A stretch of 64,000 nt of DNA, from NCBI RefSeq assembly GCF_032017025.1, contig NZ_DALZQO010000004.1, positions 62,001 through 126,000 of the forward strand, in the 5' to 3' direction. Positions 51,600 through 61,331 of the stretch are shown one piece after another. Under the pieces are notes generated by a model. That model worked only from the letters and a program-made list of their open reading frames with translations, was not told the DNA's origin and searched no databases. This DNA comes from Hydrogenoanaerobacterium sp032017025 (GTDB lineage: Bacteria; Bacillota; Clostridia; Oscillospirales; Ruminococcaceae). Within the stretch, counting starts at the first letter, position 1, and the number at the start of each line of letters is the position of its first letter. A program made the translations under genes and the position numbers.

Positions 51600-52703
51600 T
51601 TAATCTATTGGGAAATTACCGATGGATTCACCGGCATCAAATTGATTATCGGTTTGACTGCTGCGTGAGGGTGTTTCCTCCCACTCTGGCTCGGATTGCT
51701 CAGGCTGCACCGGCTGTGAAGAGGATACCGGCGGCACATAGGGCGATACATACGCCGGTACCTGCGCAATGCTGATGCTGCTCACCTGCTCGCTGTAGGG
51801 GCGGAAGTGCAGATTCAAAAGCTCGGCAAGCTTGTCCCTGTCCGCTTCGTACACCGCGTAGCCGTTGTACATTTTACCAGTGCCCTCAAGTGTATACACC
51901 TGTATCTTCTCTTTTTCCACCTGAAAGCCCTCGTTTGCAAGCGAGAGCGCATCCATCAGCGGAAGATCAGTGGTGATCTTATTGTAGTTTTGTGAGGCAA
52001 GCAGAAGCATTCCCGCTCTGCCTTTGTCACGTACAGCCTGCATCAATGCATCAAGCATCAGTTTTTGAGCGTTCACTCTGCCAATGTCACCCGTGGGGTA
52101 GCCTGCGCGGTAACGCACGAACCACTCTGCCTGTTCACCGGTGAGGTGTTGTTTCCCCTTCTCGATAATTTTGTCGGGCAAAAATTCGATACGTTGCGGA
52201 ACGTCAAGGGTAACGCCGCCGATCGAATCCACAATATCGCGAAACGCCGCGAGCGTTATGGTGACATAATGGTCGATGGGCAGGCTCATCTGCTGATTGA
52301 TTACCTGAATTAGGCCGCGAATCGGCTCTTTTTCATTTCGATGAGTAAAATAGACCTGATTGATCTTACCTGTTTTATATTCATCGCCAACGTAGGTGTC
52401 GCGCGGAATCTGCAGGATATTCACTCTCCCGTTTTTGACATCATAACTTACCACCATAATCACATCGGTGAGCCCTGCAGCATCGTCCAATCCGCACACA
52501 AGAACATTTACTGCATCTTCTGAAACAGGGGTAAGCTCTATCTCCTGCTGCGTGCTGGATTCACTCGGCTGCGGCAGGCTGCTTTGCGACGGCGGCTCAG
52601 CCTTGCCTTTCACAATGCTCCACACAAAAATGGGAATGAGCACAGCAACCAGAACAGCACCTACTGCAATTAAAATTTTAGCTTTTGGGGAAAGTGTTGA
52701 CAC
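51600..52703 (-). CDS. LytR-CpsA-Psr (LCP) family cell-wall ligase
   Basis: LCP proteins attach teichoic acids or other glycopolymers to peptidoglycan. The GTG start at 52703 has GGAGG 7 nt upstream; a TTG lies one codon before. An N-terminal signal anchor (about 9-33) precedes an LCP domain with VNVLVCGLDDAAG, ILQIPRDTYVG, GKINQVYF, DHYVTITLAAFRDIVDSIGGV and VRYRAGYPTGDIGRV. A Pro/Ser/Gln-rich C-terminal tail follows. It lies between the nadD-yqeK fusion gene and rsfS. Confidence 0.9.
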   Translation of the reverse strand: MSTLSPKAKILIAVGAVLVAVLIPIFVWSIVKGKAEPPSQSSLPQPSESSTQQEIELTPVSEDAVNVLVCGLDDAAGLTDVIMVVSYDVKNGRVNILQIPRDTYVGDEYKTGKINQVYFTHRNEKEPIRGLIQVINQQMSLPIDHYVTITLAAFRDIVDSIGGVTLDVPQRIEFLPDKIIEKGKQHLTGEQAEWFVRYRAGYPTGDIGRVNAQKLMLDALMQAVRDKGRAGMLLLASQNYNKITTDLPLMDALSLANEGFQVEKEKIQVYTLEGTGKMYNGYAVYEADRDKLAELLNLHFRPYSEQVSSISIAQVPAYVSPYVPPVSSSQPVQPEQSEPEWEETPSRSSQTDNQFDAGESIGNFPID

Positions 52704-52714
52704 CAAAATTCCTC

Positions 52715-53881
52715 CTAGGCGACGTACTCATTATACGCTTCCATGGTGTCATTTACAATTTGTGTCTTGTGCGCAACAAGGTCGCTGATAATATACTGCA
52801 TTGCATATAGCATTGCTTTTTCGAGCGATGCTTTTGCGAGTGCACGCATTTTTTCCACGTCGCCGTATTCGCGGTCGGCTGATGTAAGGTCGGCAAGAAA
52901 AATAATCTTTTCCAGCTTGCTCATACCCGCACGGGCGGTGGTGTGATAACGTACTGCATTTATAATATCCTCATCCGTCACATTTAATGCATCCTGAATA
53001 AAAATGCTGCCCGCTATGGCATGCCAAAGCGGGGGTTGCTTTAACGCCTTATCGTCCAAAATTATAGCAGAACTCTGAATTCTTTGCAACTGCTCATCTT
53101 TTGTTTCATCCTTGCAGATATCGTGTATAAGCCCCGCGAAATACGCCTTGCTTTGGTTTTCGCCAAAAATTTGTGCAAGCTTTGCAGCCTCTTCTGCAAC
53201 CGCCAAACTATGCTCGTAGCGTTTTTCGCAAACACGCTGCCGCAGCAGCTCTTTGGTCTGTTCAAAATCATATTTCACCGTTTTATACAGTCCATTCGTT
53301 TTAATGTATTCGATTACAGCCTCGGGCAGAAAAGAGCTGAGATTTTCTTGATCTTTTACCATCTGACGCAGCTGAGTGGAGGAAATATCCAGAACCTCCG
53401 TATTGTCGATGACAAAATGCCCGCCCCATTTGCTCTGCAGCTCCTGCTGTTTGCGCAGAAGTGCGTCGTACTCATCCGGGTGGCGTGCCAGTGCACAGAT
53501 GGCGGCAAGCCCAATGATTTTTTCCGGCTCGCGCCAAAGGTCGAGCGTAAAAAACATATCGGAGCCGATTACAAGAGACAACTGAGCTCCTTTATAATCA
53601 GCACTGATTTGGGTGAGCGTATCAACCGTAAAGCTGACCGCGTCGCGGCGCAGCTCGATGTCACTGATCTCGGCACGCGGGTCGTCTTGCACGGCAAGCC
53701 TGCACATAGCAATTCTGTCTTCCGCGCTGGCAAGCTCGCGCGGCCGCTTGTGGGGCGGAATTTTTGCCGGAACGATGAGCACTTTATCCACGCTAAGCTT
53801 ATCGGCAAAGTGGCGGTAAAGACGGATATGCCCCAGATGGATGGGATTAAACGTACCGCCAAAGATGAGTATTTTTTGCAT
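52715..53881 (-). CDS. nadD: NadD-YqeK fusion: nicotinate-nucleotide adenylyltransferase with HD phosphohydrolase
   Basis: A 388-aa fusion. The N-terminal half is NadD, with FGGTFNPIHLGHIRLY (nucleotidyltransferase HxGH) and ISSTQLRQMVKD. From about residue 205 a YqeK-type HD domain follows (RYEHSLAVAEEAAKLA, GLIHDICKDETK, LWHAIAGS, AVRYHTTA). In Bacillus these are two adjacent genes. YqeK-like proteins hydrolyse diadenosine tetraphosphate. Fusing it to NAD synthesis suggests coupling of NAD and stress-nucleotide metabolism. Confidence 0.92.
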   Translation of the reverse strand: MQKILIFGGTFNPIHLGHIRLYRHFADKLSVDKVLIVPAKIPPHKRPRELASAEDRIAMCRLAVQDDPRAEISDIELRRDAVSFTVDTLTQISADYKGAQLSLVIGSDMFFTLDLWREPEKIIGLAAICALARHPDEYDALLRKQQELQSKWGGHFVIDNTEVLDISSTQLRQMVKDQENLSSFLPEAVIEYIKTNGLYKTVKYDFEQTKELLRQRVCEKRYEHSLAVAEEAAKLAQIFGENQSKAYFAGLIHDICKDETKDEQLQRIQSSAIILDDKALKQPPLWHAIAGSIFIQDALNVTDEDIINAVRYHTTARAGMSKLEKIIFLADLTSADREYGDVEKMRALAKASLEKAMLYAMQYIISDLVAHKTQIVNDTMEAYNEYVA

Positions 53882-53911
53882 TAGGGTTCCCCCAGTCTAT
53901 TTAGTACCTGC

Positions 53912-54035
53912 TGAACAAATCAAAAATACAACAACAAGAGATTAACAGTTTTTTGATTTGTTCAAATGCAAGGTTTTTTATGTAAAAGCATAGAAACCCT
54001 TGCACCTTGGATTTAAATCAGTGGCTTAAAATCCA
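53912..54035. repeat. Serial inverted repeats between yhbY-like and nadD genes
   Basis: Three inverted repeats follow one another: TGAACAAATCAAAAA facing its exact complement (53912-53926 with 53950-53964, 15-bp arms), TGCAAGG/CCTTGCA (53967-53973 with 53998-54004), and TGGATTT/AAATCCA (54008-54014 with 54029-54035). No open frame of note covers them. They may fold in the mRNA leader of nadD, act as a terminator set or be a repeat element. No other feature was seen in 53882-54100. Confidence 0.5.
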
Positions 54036-54100
54036 CGCAGGAAGTCAATCAATGCACCTGAGACGGCAAAACAGGTGTGGCTTACCGCTAAAAATCTGCA

Positions 54101-54394
54101 TTATTTATCAGGGTCGTAGATTGGTTTTTTCGGGTTTCTGCGGTACAGCACAAAACGTGTGCCAATCACCTGAATTACCTCGGAGCTTGTTTTTTCGGCA
54201 AGCTCCTGCGCAGTTTCACGTGCGAAGGCGGGTGCGGTTTCCAAAACGCGCAGCTTGATGAGCTCACGCGCGGTAAGTGCGTCGTCTACCTGCTTTAGCA
54301 GTGCATCGCCGATGCCGCCTTTGCCCACCTGCAGAATGGTTTCCATTTGGTTTGCGTGTGAGCGAAGATTCGCCCTCTGTTTACTCGTTAACAA
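54101..54394 (-). CDS. YhbY-type (CRM domain) RNA-binding protein
   Basis: A 97-aa CRM-domain protein associated with pre-50S ribosomal particles. The start is TTG, 7 nt after GAGGG. Family segments are LTSKQRANLRSHANQMETILQVGKGG, RELIKLRVLETAP and SSEVIQVIGTRFVLYR. It overlaps the 3' end of the rdgB-type gene by 14 nt. The rdgB/yhbY order is common in Firmicutes. Confidence 0.92.
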   Translation of the reverse strand: MLTSKQRANLRSHANQMETILQVGKGGIGDALLKQVDDALTARELIKLRVLETAPAFARETAQELAEKTSSEVIQVIGTRFVLYRRNPKKPIYDPDK

Positions 54395-54995
54395 TATCGT
54401 TCCCTCGATTTTCTTTAAATTCTTTTAATTTTTCATAGAATTCTCTGAGTGCCTTGCCACGGTGGCTGATTTCGTCCTTCTGCTCTGCTGTAATTTCAGA
54501 AAAGCTGCCATGTTCGGTTATAAATACAGGGTCGTAACCAAAACCGTTTTCACCGCGTTTTTCATAGCCGATTTTTCCCTCGCAGGTGCCCTCTGCGGTA
54601 ATTTCATCTCCGCTTGGGAAGCTGCAGCAGATTGAGCTGACAAAATGTGCCGTTCGTTTTTCATCCGGCACATTTTTAAGCTCTGAAAGCAGCTTGTTGA
54701 TACGCTGATCGTCACTTGCGCCCTCGCCTGCATAGCGTGCAGAGTAAACCCCCGGTGCACCACCAAGCGCATCCACACACAGCCCTGAATCATCTGCTAT
54801 GGCGGGCAGAGCGCAAAGCTGCATGATGGTTTGCGCCTTGATTTTGGCATTTTCGGCAAAAGTGGAGCCTGTCTCTTCGACATCCACATTGAGTTCAATA
54901 TCGGCCAGAGAAAGCACAATGATGCCGAGTGGATCGAGGATACGCTTAAATTCGCGTACCTTGCCTGCATTTTGTGTTGCAACAATGAGCGTCAT
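54381..54995 (-). CDS. rdgB: XTP/dITP diphosphatase (RdgB/HAM1)
   Basis: House-cleaning pyrophosphatase that removes non-canonical purine triphosphates. The 204-aa protein begins TLIVATQNAGKVREFKRIL. The substrate region has ADDSGLCVDALGGAPGVYSARYAG, then GKIGYEKRGENGFGYDPVF and SHRGKALREF. Its start overlaps ftsY by 4 nt. Confidence 0.95.
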   Translation of the reverse strand: MTLIVATQNAGKVREFKRILDPLGIIVLSLADIELNVDVEETGSTFAENAKIKAQTIMQLCALPAIADDSGLCVDALGGAPGVYSARYAGEGASDDQRINKLLSELKNVPDEKRTAHFVSSICCSFPSGDEITAEGTCEGKIGYEKRGENGFGYDPVFITEHGSFSEITAEQKDEISHRGKALREFYEKLKEFKENRGNDIVNE

Positions 54996-55942
54996 GCATT
55001 CTCCTCCGTTTCCGGTTCATCGCGCAGAGGCTCGTTCCCATCGAACAGTGCCTCAACAAAACCGGCAGCGTTAAACGGCTGCAAATCATCAATCTGCTCA
55101 CCCACACCGATGTACTTGATGGGAATGCCCAGCTCCTCTTTAATGGCAATCACTACACCGCCGCGCGCTGTACCATCCAATTTGGTGAGTACAATGCCGG
55201 TAAGCCCAGCCGCCGTTTGAAACTGTTTCGCCTGATTGACGGCATTTTGGCCGGTAGTGGCATCCAAAACCAGCAGCACTTCTTTATCACAGTTCGGTGC
55301 TTCACGCTCTATGACGCGCGAAATCTTGGAAAGCTCGTCCATCAAATTCTTTTTATTGTGCAGCCTGCCCGCGGTATCGCAAATAATAACATCGACACCG
55401 CGCGCCTTGCCCGCCGTGATGGCATCGTATACCACCGCTGCGGGGTCTGCCCCCTCAGCATGCTTTACCATTTCGGCACCCGAGCGCTCTGCCCATACAC
55501 CGAGCTGATCAATTGCTGCGGCACGGAAGGTGTCGGCGGCACCGAGCAAAACTTTTTTGCCCCTGCGTTTCAGGTCGGCAGACATTTTGCCGATGGTGGT
55601 GGTTTTACCCACACCGTTGACACCGATAACAAGGATGACCGATGGCTTGGTGGAAATGTTCAGTTCCTCACCGCCCGACATCATTTCGGTGATGATACCT
55701 TTGAGCAGATCCTTTACTGCAGAAGGATTGGTTGTGCCGGTCTCTTTCACCTTTTCGCGCAACTGAGTACAGATTTTAGAGGCTGTGGCAACGCCGACAT
55801 CGCTCATAATCAGTATTTCCTCAAGCTCCTCAAAAAGCTCCTCATCAATCTTTGTAAAGGAGTTTAACATGCCTTCGAAATTTTTAACCATAGAATCTCT
55901 GGTTTTGGTGAGACCCTCTTTAATCTTTTGAAAAAAGCCCAT
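54992..55942 (-). CDS. ftsY: Signal recognition particle receptor FtsY
   Basis: SRP receptor GTPase at the membrane. The 316-aa protein has a short N-domain without a long acidic A region, then G motifs GVNGVGKTTTIGKMSADL, DTFRAAAIDQL, DTAGRLHNKKNL and TKLDGTARGG. It lies 118 nt after smc, and the smc-ftsY pair is conserved in Firmicutes. It overlaps rdgB by 4 nt. Confidence 0.96.
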   Translation of the reverse strand: MGFFQKIKEGLTKTRDSMVKNFEGMLNSFTKIDEELFEELEEILIMSDVGVATASKICTQLREKVKETGTTNPSAVKDLLKGIITEMMSGGEELNISTKPSVILVIGVNGVGKTTTIGKMSADLKRRGKKVLLGAADTFRAAAIDQLGVWAERSGAEMVKHAEGADPAAVVYDAITAGKARGVDVIICDTAGRLHNKKNLMDELSKISRVIEREAPNCDKEVLLVLDATTGQNAVNQAKQFQTAAGLTGIVLTKLDGTARGGVVIAIKEELGIPIKYIGVGEQIDDLQPFNAAGFVEALFDGNEPLRDEPETEENA

Positions 55943-56060
55943 TGTATCGCCTTTCTCCGCGCAGTGTTATTGAAATTACAAGATTAAAATCCAGCTCATC
56001 CGCGCGGCAGTGAACCTTATTATGTAAAAATACAGCTCTGTAAAGTTATTATGCTTCACA

Positions 56061-59000
56061 CTATTCCTGTTTCATACCAAGCTTGCTTTCGAGCTCGGAT
56101 ACCGAGAGCTCAAGCAGTTTGGAGACCCCCTCCTCCTGCATTGTAACCCCGTAGAGCATATCCGCCTCTTCCATAGTGCCGCGGCGGTGGGTGATGGTAA
56201 CAAACTGAGTTTTATGCCCCAGACGCTTGAGGTAGTGTGCAAACTTGGTTACGTTGACGTCATCAAGTGCTGCCTCAATTTCATCAAGCAGGCAAAACGG
56301 CGCAGGGCGCACCTTTAAGATGGCGAAGTAAATAGCGATTGCCACAAACGCCTGCTCGCCGCCCGAAAGCGCCGCAAGGTTTTTAATCAGTTTTCCCGGT
56401 GGTTGAACATGGATTTCAATCCCAGCTTCCAACACATCACTCTCGTCCGTAAGCTCAAGGCTCNNNNNNNNNNGCCGCCATCAAACAGCTCCACAAATAT
56501 TTTGCCGAAATGATAGTTGATCTTATGAAAACTGTCGGCAAACATCTCTCGCATTTGCGCGGTGAGATCGTAGATGATTTTGTTCAGCTGGTCACGGCTC
56601 TTCTCCACATCATCAATCTGCGTTTTCATAAACACATACCGCTGAGACACCTGCTCGTATTCCTCGATCGCCTCAAGGTTGACCGTACCGAGTGCTTTAA
56701 TTTTGCCTTTTACCTCCACCAAGCTGCGCTGTGCCTTTTGCATATCTTCAATCGGCTGGACAATTGTCTCTGCCTCGCTTCGGGTAATCTCGTATTCATC
56801 CCACATGCGGGCGATGGTGCCGTCGTACTCCGCCTGCAAAGAGAATTTTTTCTCTTCCACGCGGGCAAGCTCGCGGGCAAGCTGCTCTTTACGGGCCATA
56901 ATGTCTTTCTCTTGAACGCGAATCTCGGTGGAACGCTGTTCGCATTGCTGGCGGTGGCTTTGCAGGCTTATAATCTGTTGCTGCGCCTGCGCGGTTTGCG
57001 TAGAAAGCTGTTCATTTGCCTGCTTTAGCATTTCGATTTGAGCGGCAATTTCGGTGTTTTTGCTTTGAAGCTCAGAAATTTGGCTTTGATACAACCCGAT
57101 GCGCTGCGTCTGCCCATCCTTACGGGTGTTCATCTCGGCAACAGACTGTTCGATTCCCTGTATGTCCTTGGTACGGGCGAGAATATCCATTTCAAGGCGG
57201 GAGCGTTGTGCAGCAAGCTGTTCGCGCTGTGTACGCAGCTCATTATGTTTACTGCTGTGTGCTGAAATTTCCTGTTCCGCCTGGGCTTGTTTCTCGGTTA
57301 GTTCGCTTACCCTACCGCCGGCATTGCTGATACCATCCTGCAATTCAACCAGTTTTTCTTCTAAGCGTTTTAACTGAACAACCGCATCCTCTTGATTTTT
57401 GGTGAGGTCATTAAGCGATAAGGAAATTCGTTTTTGCTCGGATTCATAGCGGATTTTGTCTTCGCCCGCCGCTTTCATCTCACTGTCGATGGCAAGCACT
57501 TGCGCGTTTAGTGCCGAAATTTCTTCGGTAACCGCCTTTAGCTTGAGGTTGACACCGTCGGCAGATTTTAATATCTCGGCGGCCTCGGCTTTGAGCCTAT
57601 CGATTTCAGACTGACGGCTGAGCAGACCCGCGCTTTTCGCTGTAAAACCGCCTGTCATCGAGCCGCCAACGTTAACAAGCTGGCCATCCAGTGTAACCAC
57701 ACGAAAGCGGTTGTTGTATGCTTTTGCAATTGCCACCGCATCGTTTAAGTCCTCGGCGACAACAATTCTGCCGAGCATGTTTTCAACAATGGCTTTATAA
57801 ACAGGCTTGCAGCGCACAAGGTCAGCTGCAACTGCCACAAAGCCCTGCTTCGCCTGAAGACCGTTTTCGCTGAGCCGGTTGCCTTTGATGGTAGAAATGG
57901 GAAGAAATGTCGCCCTGCCGCTGCGTGACTCCTTAAGCATGGCGATGGCGCGCTTTGCAACCTCGTCGTTATCTACAACAATGTTTTGCAGTGCACCACC
58001 GAGTGCGATTTCGATTGCGGTGGAGTACTGATCATCCACCTCAATCAGCTTGGAAACCGCAGAGTGCACACCTTTGATTGCACCGCGCTTTTGCTGATTG
58101 ATGATGTATTTGACGCTGCCGGCAAAGCCCTCCATATTTTGCTCGAGGTTTTCGAGCAGCCCTGCCTTTTGCAGCTTTTCGCCCGATTTAAACTCGATGC
58201 TGCGCAGCTCGCGCTCAAGCTCCTGCTGTTTTTCGGTGCGGCTTTTCAGCTTTAACTGAACGCCGCCGATTGAGTTTTGCAGCCCCTGCAAACTTTCATC
58301 GATGTTTTCACAAAGCTCTTTGCAGTCGCGCAGTTCTGTGGTAAGGTCTTTTATCTTACCATCCTTTTCTGCCTGAGATTGATGCAGCATTTCAATACGG
58401 TTTTGTGTTTCGTTGTACACCGATTGTGAGGTAACTGCTGCAACCTTGGCCTCGGACAGGGAAAGCGTCACTTCAGAGAGAGCTCTTCGTTTATTTTCGA
58501 GTTCGGCAATCCCCGTCTGCTCAAGCAATGCGAGTTGGGCGTACTGCGCCGACAGCTCTTCCATCTCTGTTTTGGTACTGCTGATTTCTTCGTACAGCAC
58601 GGTAAGCTCCTGCTGTTTTATGGTAATCTGGGCGTCAATGTCCTGCCCGGTGAGATTTTGCTCGGATATTTCCGAGGAAATGCGCTCAATGGAGCTGTTA
58701 TTATGAAAAATATCGTTTTCATACACCGCAATTTGAGCTCCTGCTTCGGCCGCACTTTCCTCTTTGTTGCGGATAGAAGCGCGCAGTTCATCAATATCGA
58801 CGGTGCATTTTGAAATTTGCGCAAAAATCTCCTCTGCGTTTTTCTCGACCGCCGCAAGCTCCTCCTCCACCTCGGCATGAGCTGCCTGTGAAGCGGCAAC
58901 CTTGTCCTCCTGTATGCGCAGCTGCTCTTTGGTTTTTTCGAGCAGCGCAATCCAGATAGAAAGCTCCAGTGTCTTTTTGCTCTCGGCGTATTTTACAAAT

Positions 59001-59641
59001 TGTGCTGCTTTTTCTGCCTGCAGCTTAAGCGGACCTACGCGATCTTCCAGCTCGATCATAATATCTTTCAGACGCAGCAGGTTTTCCTGCGCGGCAAGCA
59101 GCTTGCGCTCTGCCTCGGTTTTACGGTAGCGGAACTTGGAGATACCCGCCGCCTCTTCAAAAATCTCACGGCGGTTTCCACTTTTTGCGCTGATAATCTC
59201 GGCGATCTTTCCCTGCCCGATCATGGAATAGCCGTCTCTGCCAAGCCCTGTATCCATAAACAGCTCGTAAATATCCTTGAGCCGCACGTTTTGGTCGTTG
59301 ATTTTGTATTCGCTGTCTCCCGAACGGTACAGCTTACGCGTAATCGAAACCTCATCGGTATCCATTGGCATAGCATGCTCGGTATTATCTATGTACAGCG
59401 TAACCTGTGCAAAGCCCATCGCCTTGCGAAGCTGGGTTCCGCCGAAGATGACGTCTTCCATCTTGGCGCCGCGTAATGTTTTTGTGGATTGTTCGCCGAG
59501 CACCCAGCGCAGTGCGTCGCTGATATTGCTTTTGCCGCTGCCGTTTGGCCCCACAACCGCTGTAAGCCCGCCGGTAAAGTTAAGGCGAGTGCGGTCGGGG
59601 AAGGATTTAAAGCCGTGTATTTCAAGTGCTTTCAGATACAA
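56061..59641 (-). CDS. smc: Chromosome partition protein SMC (interrupted by assembly gap)
   Basis: Structural maintenance of chromosomes ATPase of condensin, about 1190 aa. The start is TTG with AAGGAAG 7 nt upstream. Walker A GPNGSGKSN is at 31-39, long coiled coils flank a hinge (IALGGALQNIVVDNDE), and the C-terminal head has LSGGEQAFVAIAIYFAI and LLDEIEAALDDVN. Ten Ns at 56464-56473 separate the two parts and put them in different frames. Both flanks are good SMC sequence (ELFDGG, then ELTDESDVLEAG), so the frame break reflects wrong gap length, not a mutation. Confidence 0.95.
56464..56473. other. Assembly gap (10 N) inside smc
   Basis: A ten-N placeholder lies near the C-terminal head of SMC. 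The frame before the gap and the frame after it differ, so the real missing length is not 10 bases. Only a few residues seem to be absent. Confidence 0.97.
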
Positions 59642-60660
59642 TGTTCCACTTCCTTTATCTGTTGCTGGATAATGCAGCTGTAGCCAGTCAAGGTATTATC
59701 TTCGGTAAATTTTGCATGGTAACCCAGACTTTGCAGTGCAGTGAGGTTGCTTTTATGCTGCCCAATTGCTTTAGAGACGCACCCTTTTGGAACTCGAATG
59801 GTAATGTTCCCCTGCAAAATATTCTGCTGAGCCAAGGCGGTAAGCATACTTTTACGGAACAACTCAGCCTCGCAAAGCTCACGCAGTGCAGGGTGATAAC
59901 CACCCGCCAAGATATCGCGCTCGAGTACGTCGGATGCATGAAGCCCCAGACGGATGACACGAATACCGCTGCCCTCAAAAAGCTCTAACAGCTTTGCCGA
60001 TATTTGCACAGCTTCCTGAACGGTGATGGGGGTATATGCTCCCTGTTCATAAAGCTCTGCCAGCATCGTATGTCTGATTACTACAGTAGGATAGATACGC
60101 ACCGTGTCGGGACGCAGCAAAGCCAGCTTTTGTGCCGTTTTCATTACGGTTTCGGGTGTATCGCCATACAGCCCTACCATCATCTGCAGCCCCAGCTCAA
60201 AGCCGTATCGGCGAATCAGCTGCGACGCATTTGTAACATCCTGTGCAGTGTGCCCGCGCTGATTTTTACGCAGAACCCCATTGTCCATGCTTTGGGCGCC
60301 AAGCTCAATCGCCGTTACCCCGTAGCAGCGTAGCAACGATAGAATTTCCTCATCAATGGCATCGGGGCGGGTGGAAATACGAATCCCCTTAAAACTGCCA
60401 TTTTGTACAAAGGCAAATGCCGCTTCCAGCAAAGAAATCATCAAAGCTCGGTCAATCGCCGTAAAGCTGCCGCCAAAAAAAGCGATCTCTGCGTTTTTTG
60501 CCCGTTCACCCATGAACTCGAGTGCATCGGTACAGGTTTTGGCAACAAACGTGGCATCCGGCACGGCCTGTACGCCCGAGATACTGTGCTGATTGCAAAA
60601 GCTGCACTGATTGGGGCAGCCGACATGCGGCACAAAAATAGAAATATTTGCGTGCTTCAT
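59632..60660 (-). CDS. Elp3-like radical SAM protein
   Basis: A 342-aa radical SAM enzyme. The Fe4S4-binding CxxxCxxC reads CPNQCSFC at about residues 15-22. The body has FFGGSFTAID, ISTRPDAID, ELGAQSMDNGVL, GLQMMVGLYGDTPE, and PTVVIRHTMLAELYEQG, similar to Elp3/TIGR01212-type proteins but without the acetyltransferase domain. It overlaps smc by 10 nt and rnc by 4 nt, as in other clostridia. Function unknown; tRNA or metabolite modification is possible. Confidence 0.85.
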   Translation of the reverse strand: MKHANISIFVPHVGCPNQCSFCNQHSISGVQAVPDATFVAKTCTDALEFMGERAKNAEIAFFGGSFTAIDRALMISLLEAAFAFVQNGSFKGIRISTRPDAIDEEILSLLRCYGVTAIELGAQSMDNGVLRKNQRGHTAQDVTNASQLIRRYGFELGLQMMVGLYGDTPETVMKTAQKLALLRPDTVRIYPTVVIRHTMLAELYEQGAYTPITVQEAVQISAKLLELFEGSGIRVIRLGLHASDVLERDILAGGYHPALRELCEAELFRKSMLTALAQQNILQGNITIRVPKGCVSKAIGQHKSNLTALQSLGYHAKFTEDNTLTGYSCIIQQQIKEVEHCI

Positions 60661-61331
60661 TCGCCCATCAGCTCAAGGGCTTCTTTCGCAGCCATCTGCT
60701 CAGCGCCTTTTTTCGAGCGCCCCCTGCCGGTGCCAATCACGTTGCTGTTAAGGTGTACCTCCACCACAAACTCTTTGTCGTGGTCGGGGCCTTTTTCATT
60801 CACCAGTACGTAGCTGATTTTTTCCTCGGGGTTTTGCTGAATAATCTCTTGCAGAATCGTTTTATAGTCTTTAAACGAAGGGCTGCGGTGGTTTTCGATG
60901 ATGCTTATCACAAAACGCAGCACGTAATCTCTTGCCGCCTCCATCCCTCCGTCGAGGTAGATTGCCGCAATCACCGCCTCGAAAGCATCCGCCAAAATGG
61001 AGGAGCGCTCTCTGCCGCCGGTAATTTCCTCACCCTTCCCCAGCATCAGATGTTTACCAAGGTCAATTTCCTTGGCAAACTGGCACAATGATTTTTCGCA
61101 CACCAGAGAAGCCCTGATTTTAGTGAGCTCACCCTCGGGCAAATGCGCATACTGCTTGAAGAGATAGTCGGATACGACAATGGAAAGCACTGCATCGCCC
61201 AGAAACTCCTGCCGCTCATTACACTCAAGCTCGCGTTTGGTCTCATTTGCGTAGGAGGAATGAGTCAGCGCAATCTCAAGATAGCGTTTGTTGCGAAAAC
61301 GATAATGTAGTTTTTCTTCAAGTTGCTTCAT
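60657..61331 (-). CDS. rnc: Ribonuclease III
   Basis: Double-strand-specific endoribonuclease for rRNA and mRNA processing. The 224-aa protein has the catalytic signature NERQEFLGDAVLSIVVSDY and SILADAFEAVIAAIYLDGG, and a C-terminal dsRNA-binding domain (GTGRGRSKKGAEQMAAKEAL). AGGAG lies 7 nt before its ATG inside the plsX end (14-nt overlap). In many Firmicutes acpP lies between plsX and rnc; here it is absent. Confidence 0.96.
   Translation of the reverse strand: MKQLEEKLHYRFRNKRYLEIALTHSSYANETKRELECNERQEFLGDAVLSIVVSDYLFKQYAHLPEGELTKIRASLVCEKSLCQFAKEIDLGKHLMLGKGEEITGGRERSSILADAFEAVIAAIYLDGGMEAARDYVLRFVISIIENHRSPSFKDYKTILQEIIQQNPEEKISYVLVNEKGPDHDKEFVVEVHLNSNVIGTGRGRSKKGAEQMAAKEALELMGE

Noticed and set aside
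56061..59641. smc as a pseudogene or two genes
   Set aside because: The break coincides exactly with the N placeholder, and both flanks are well-conserved SMC.
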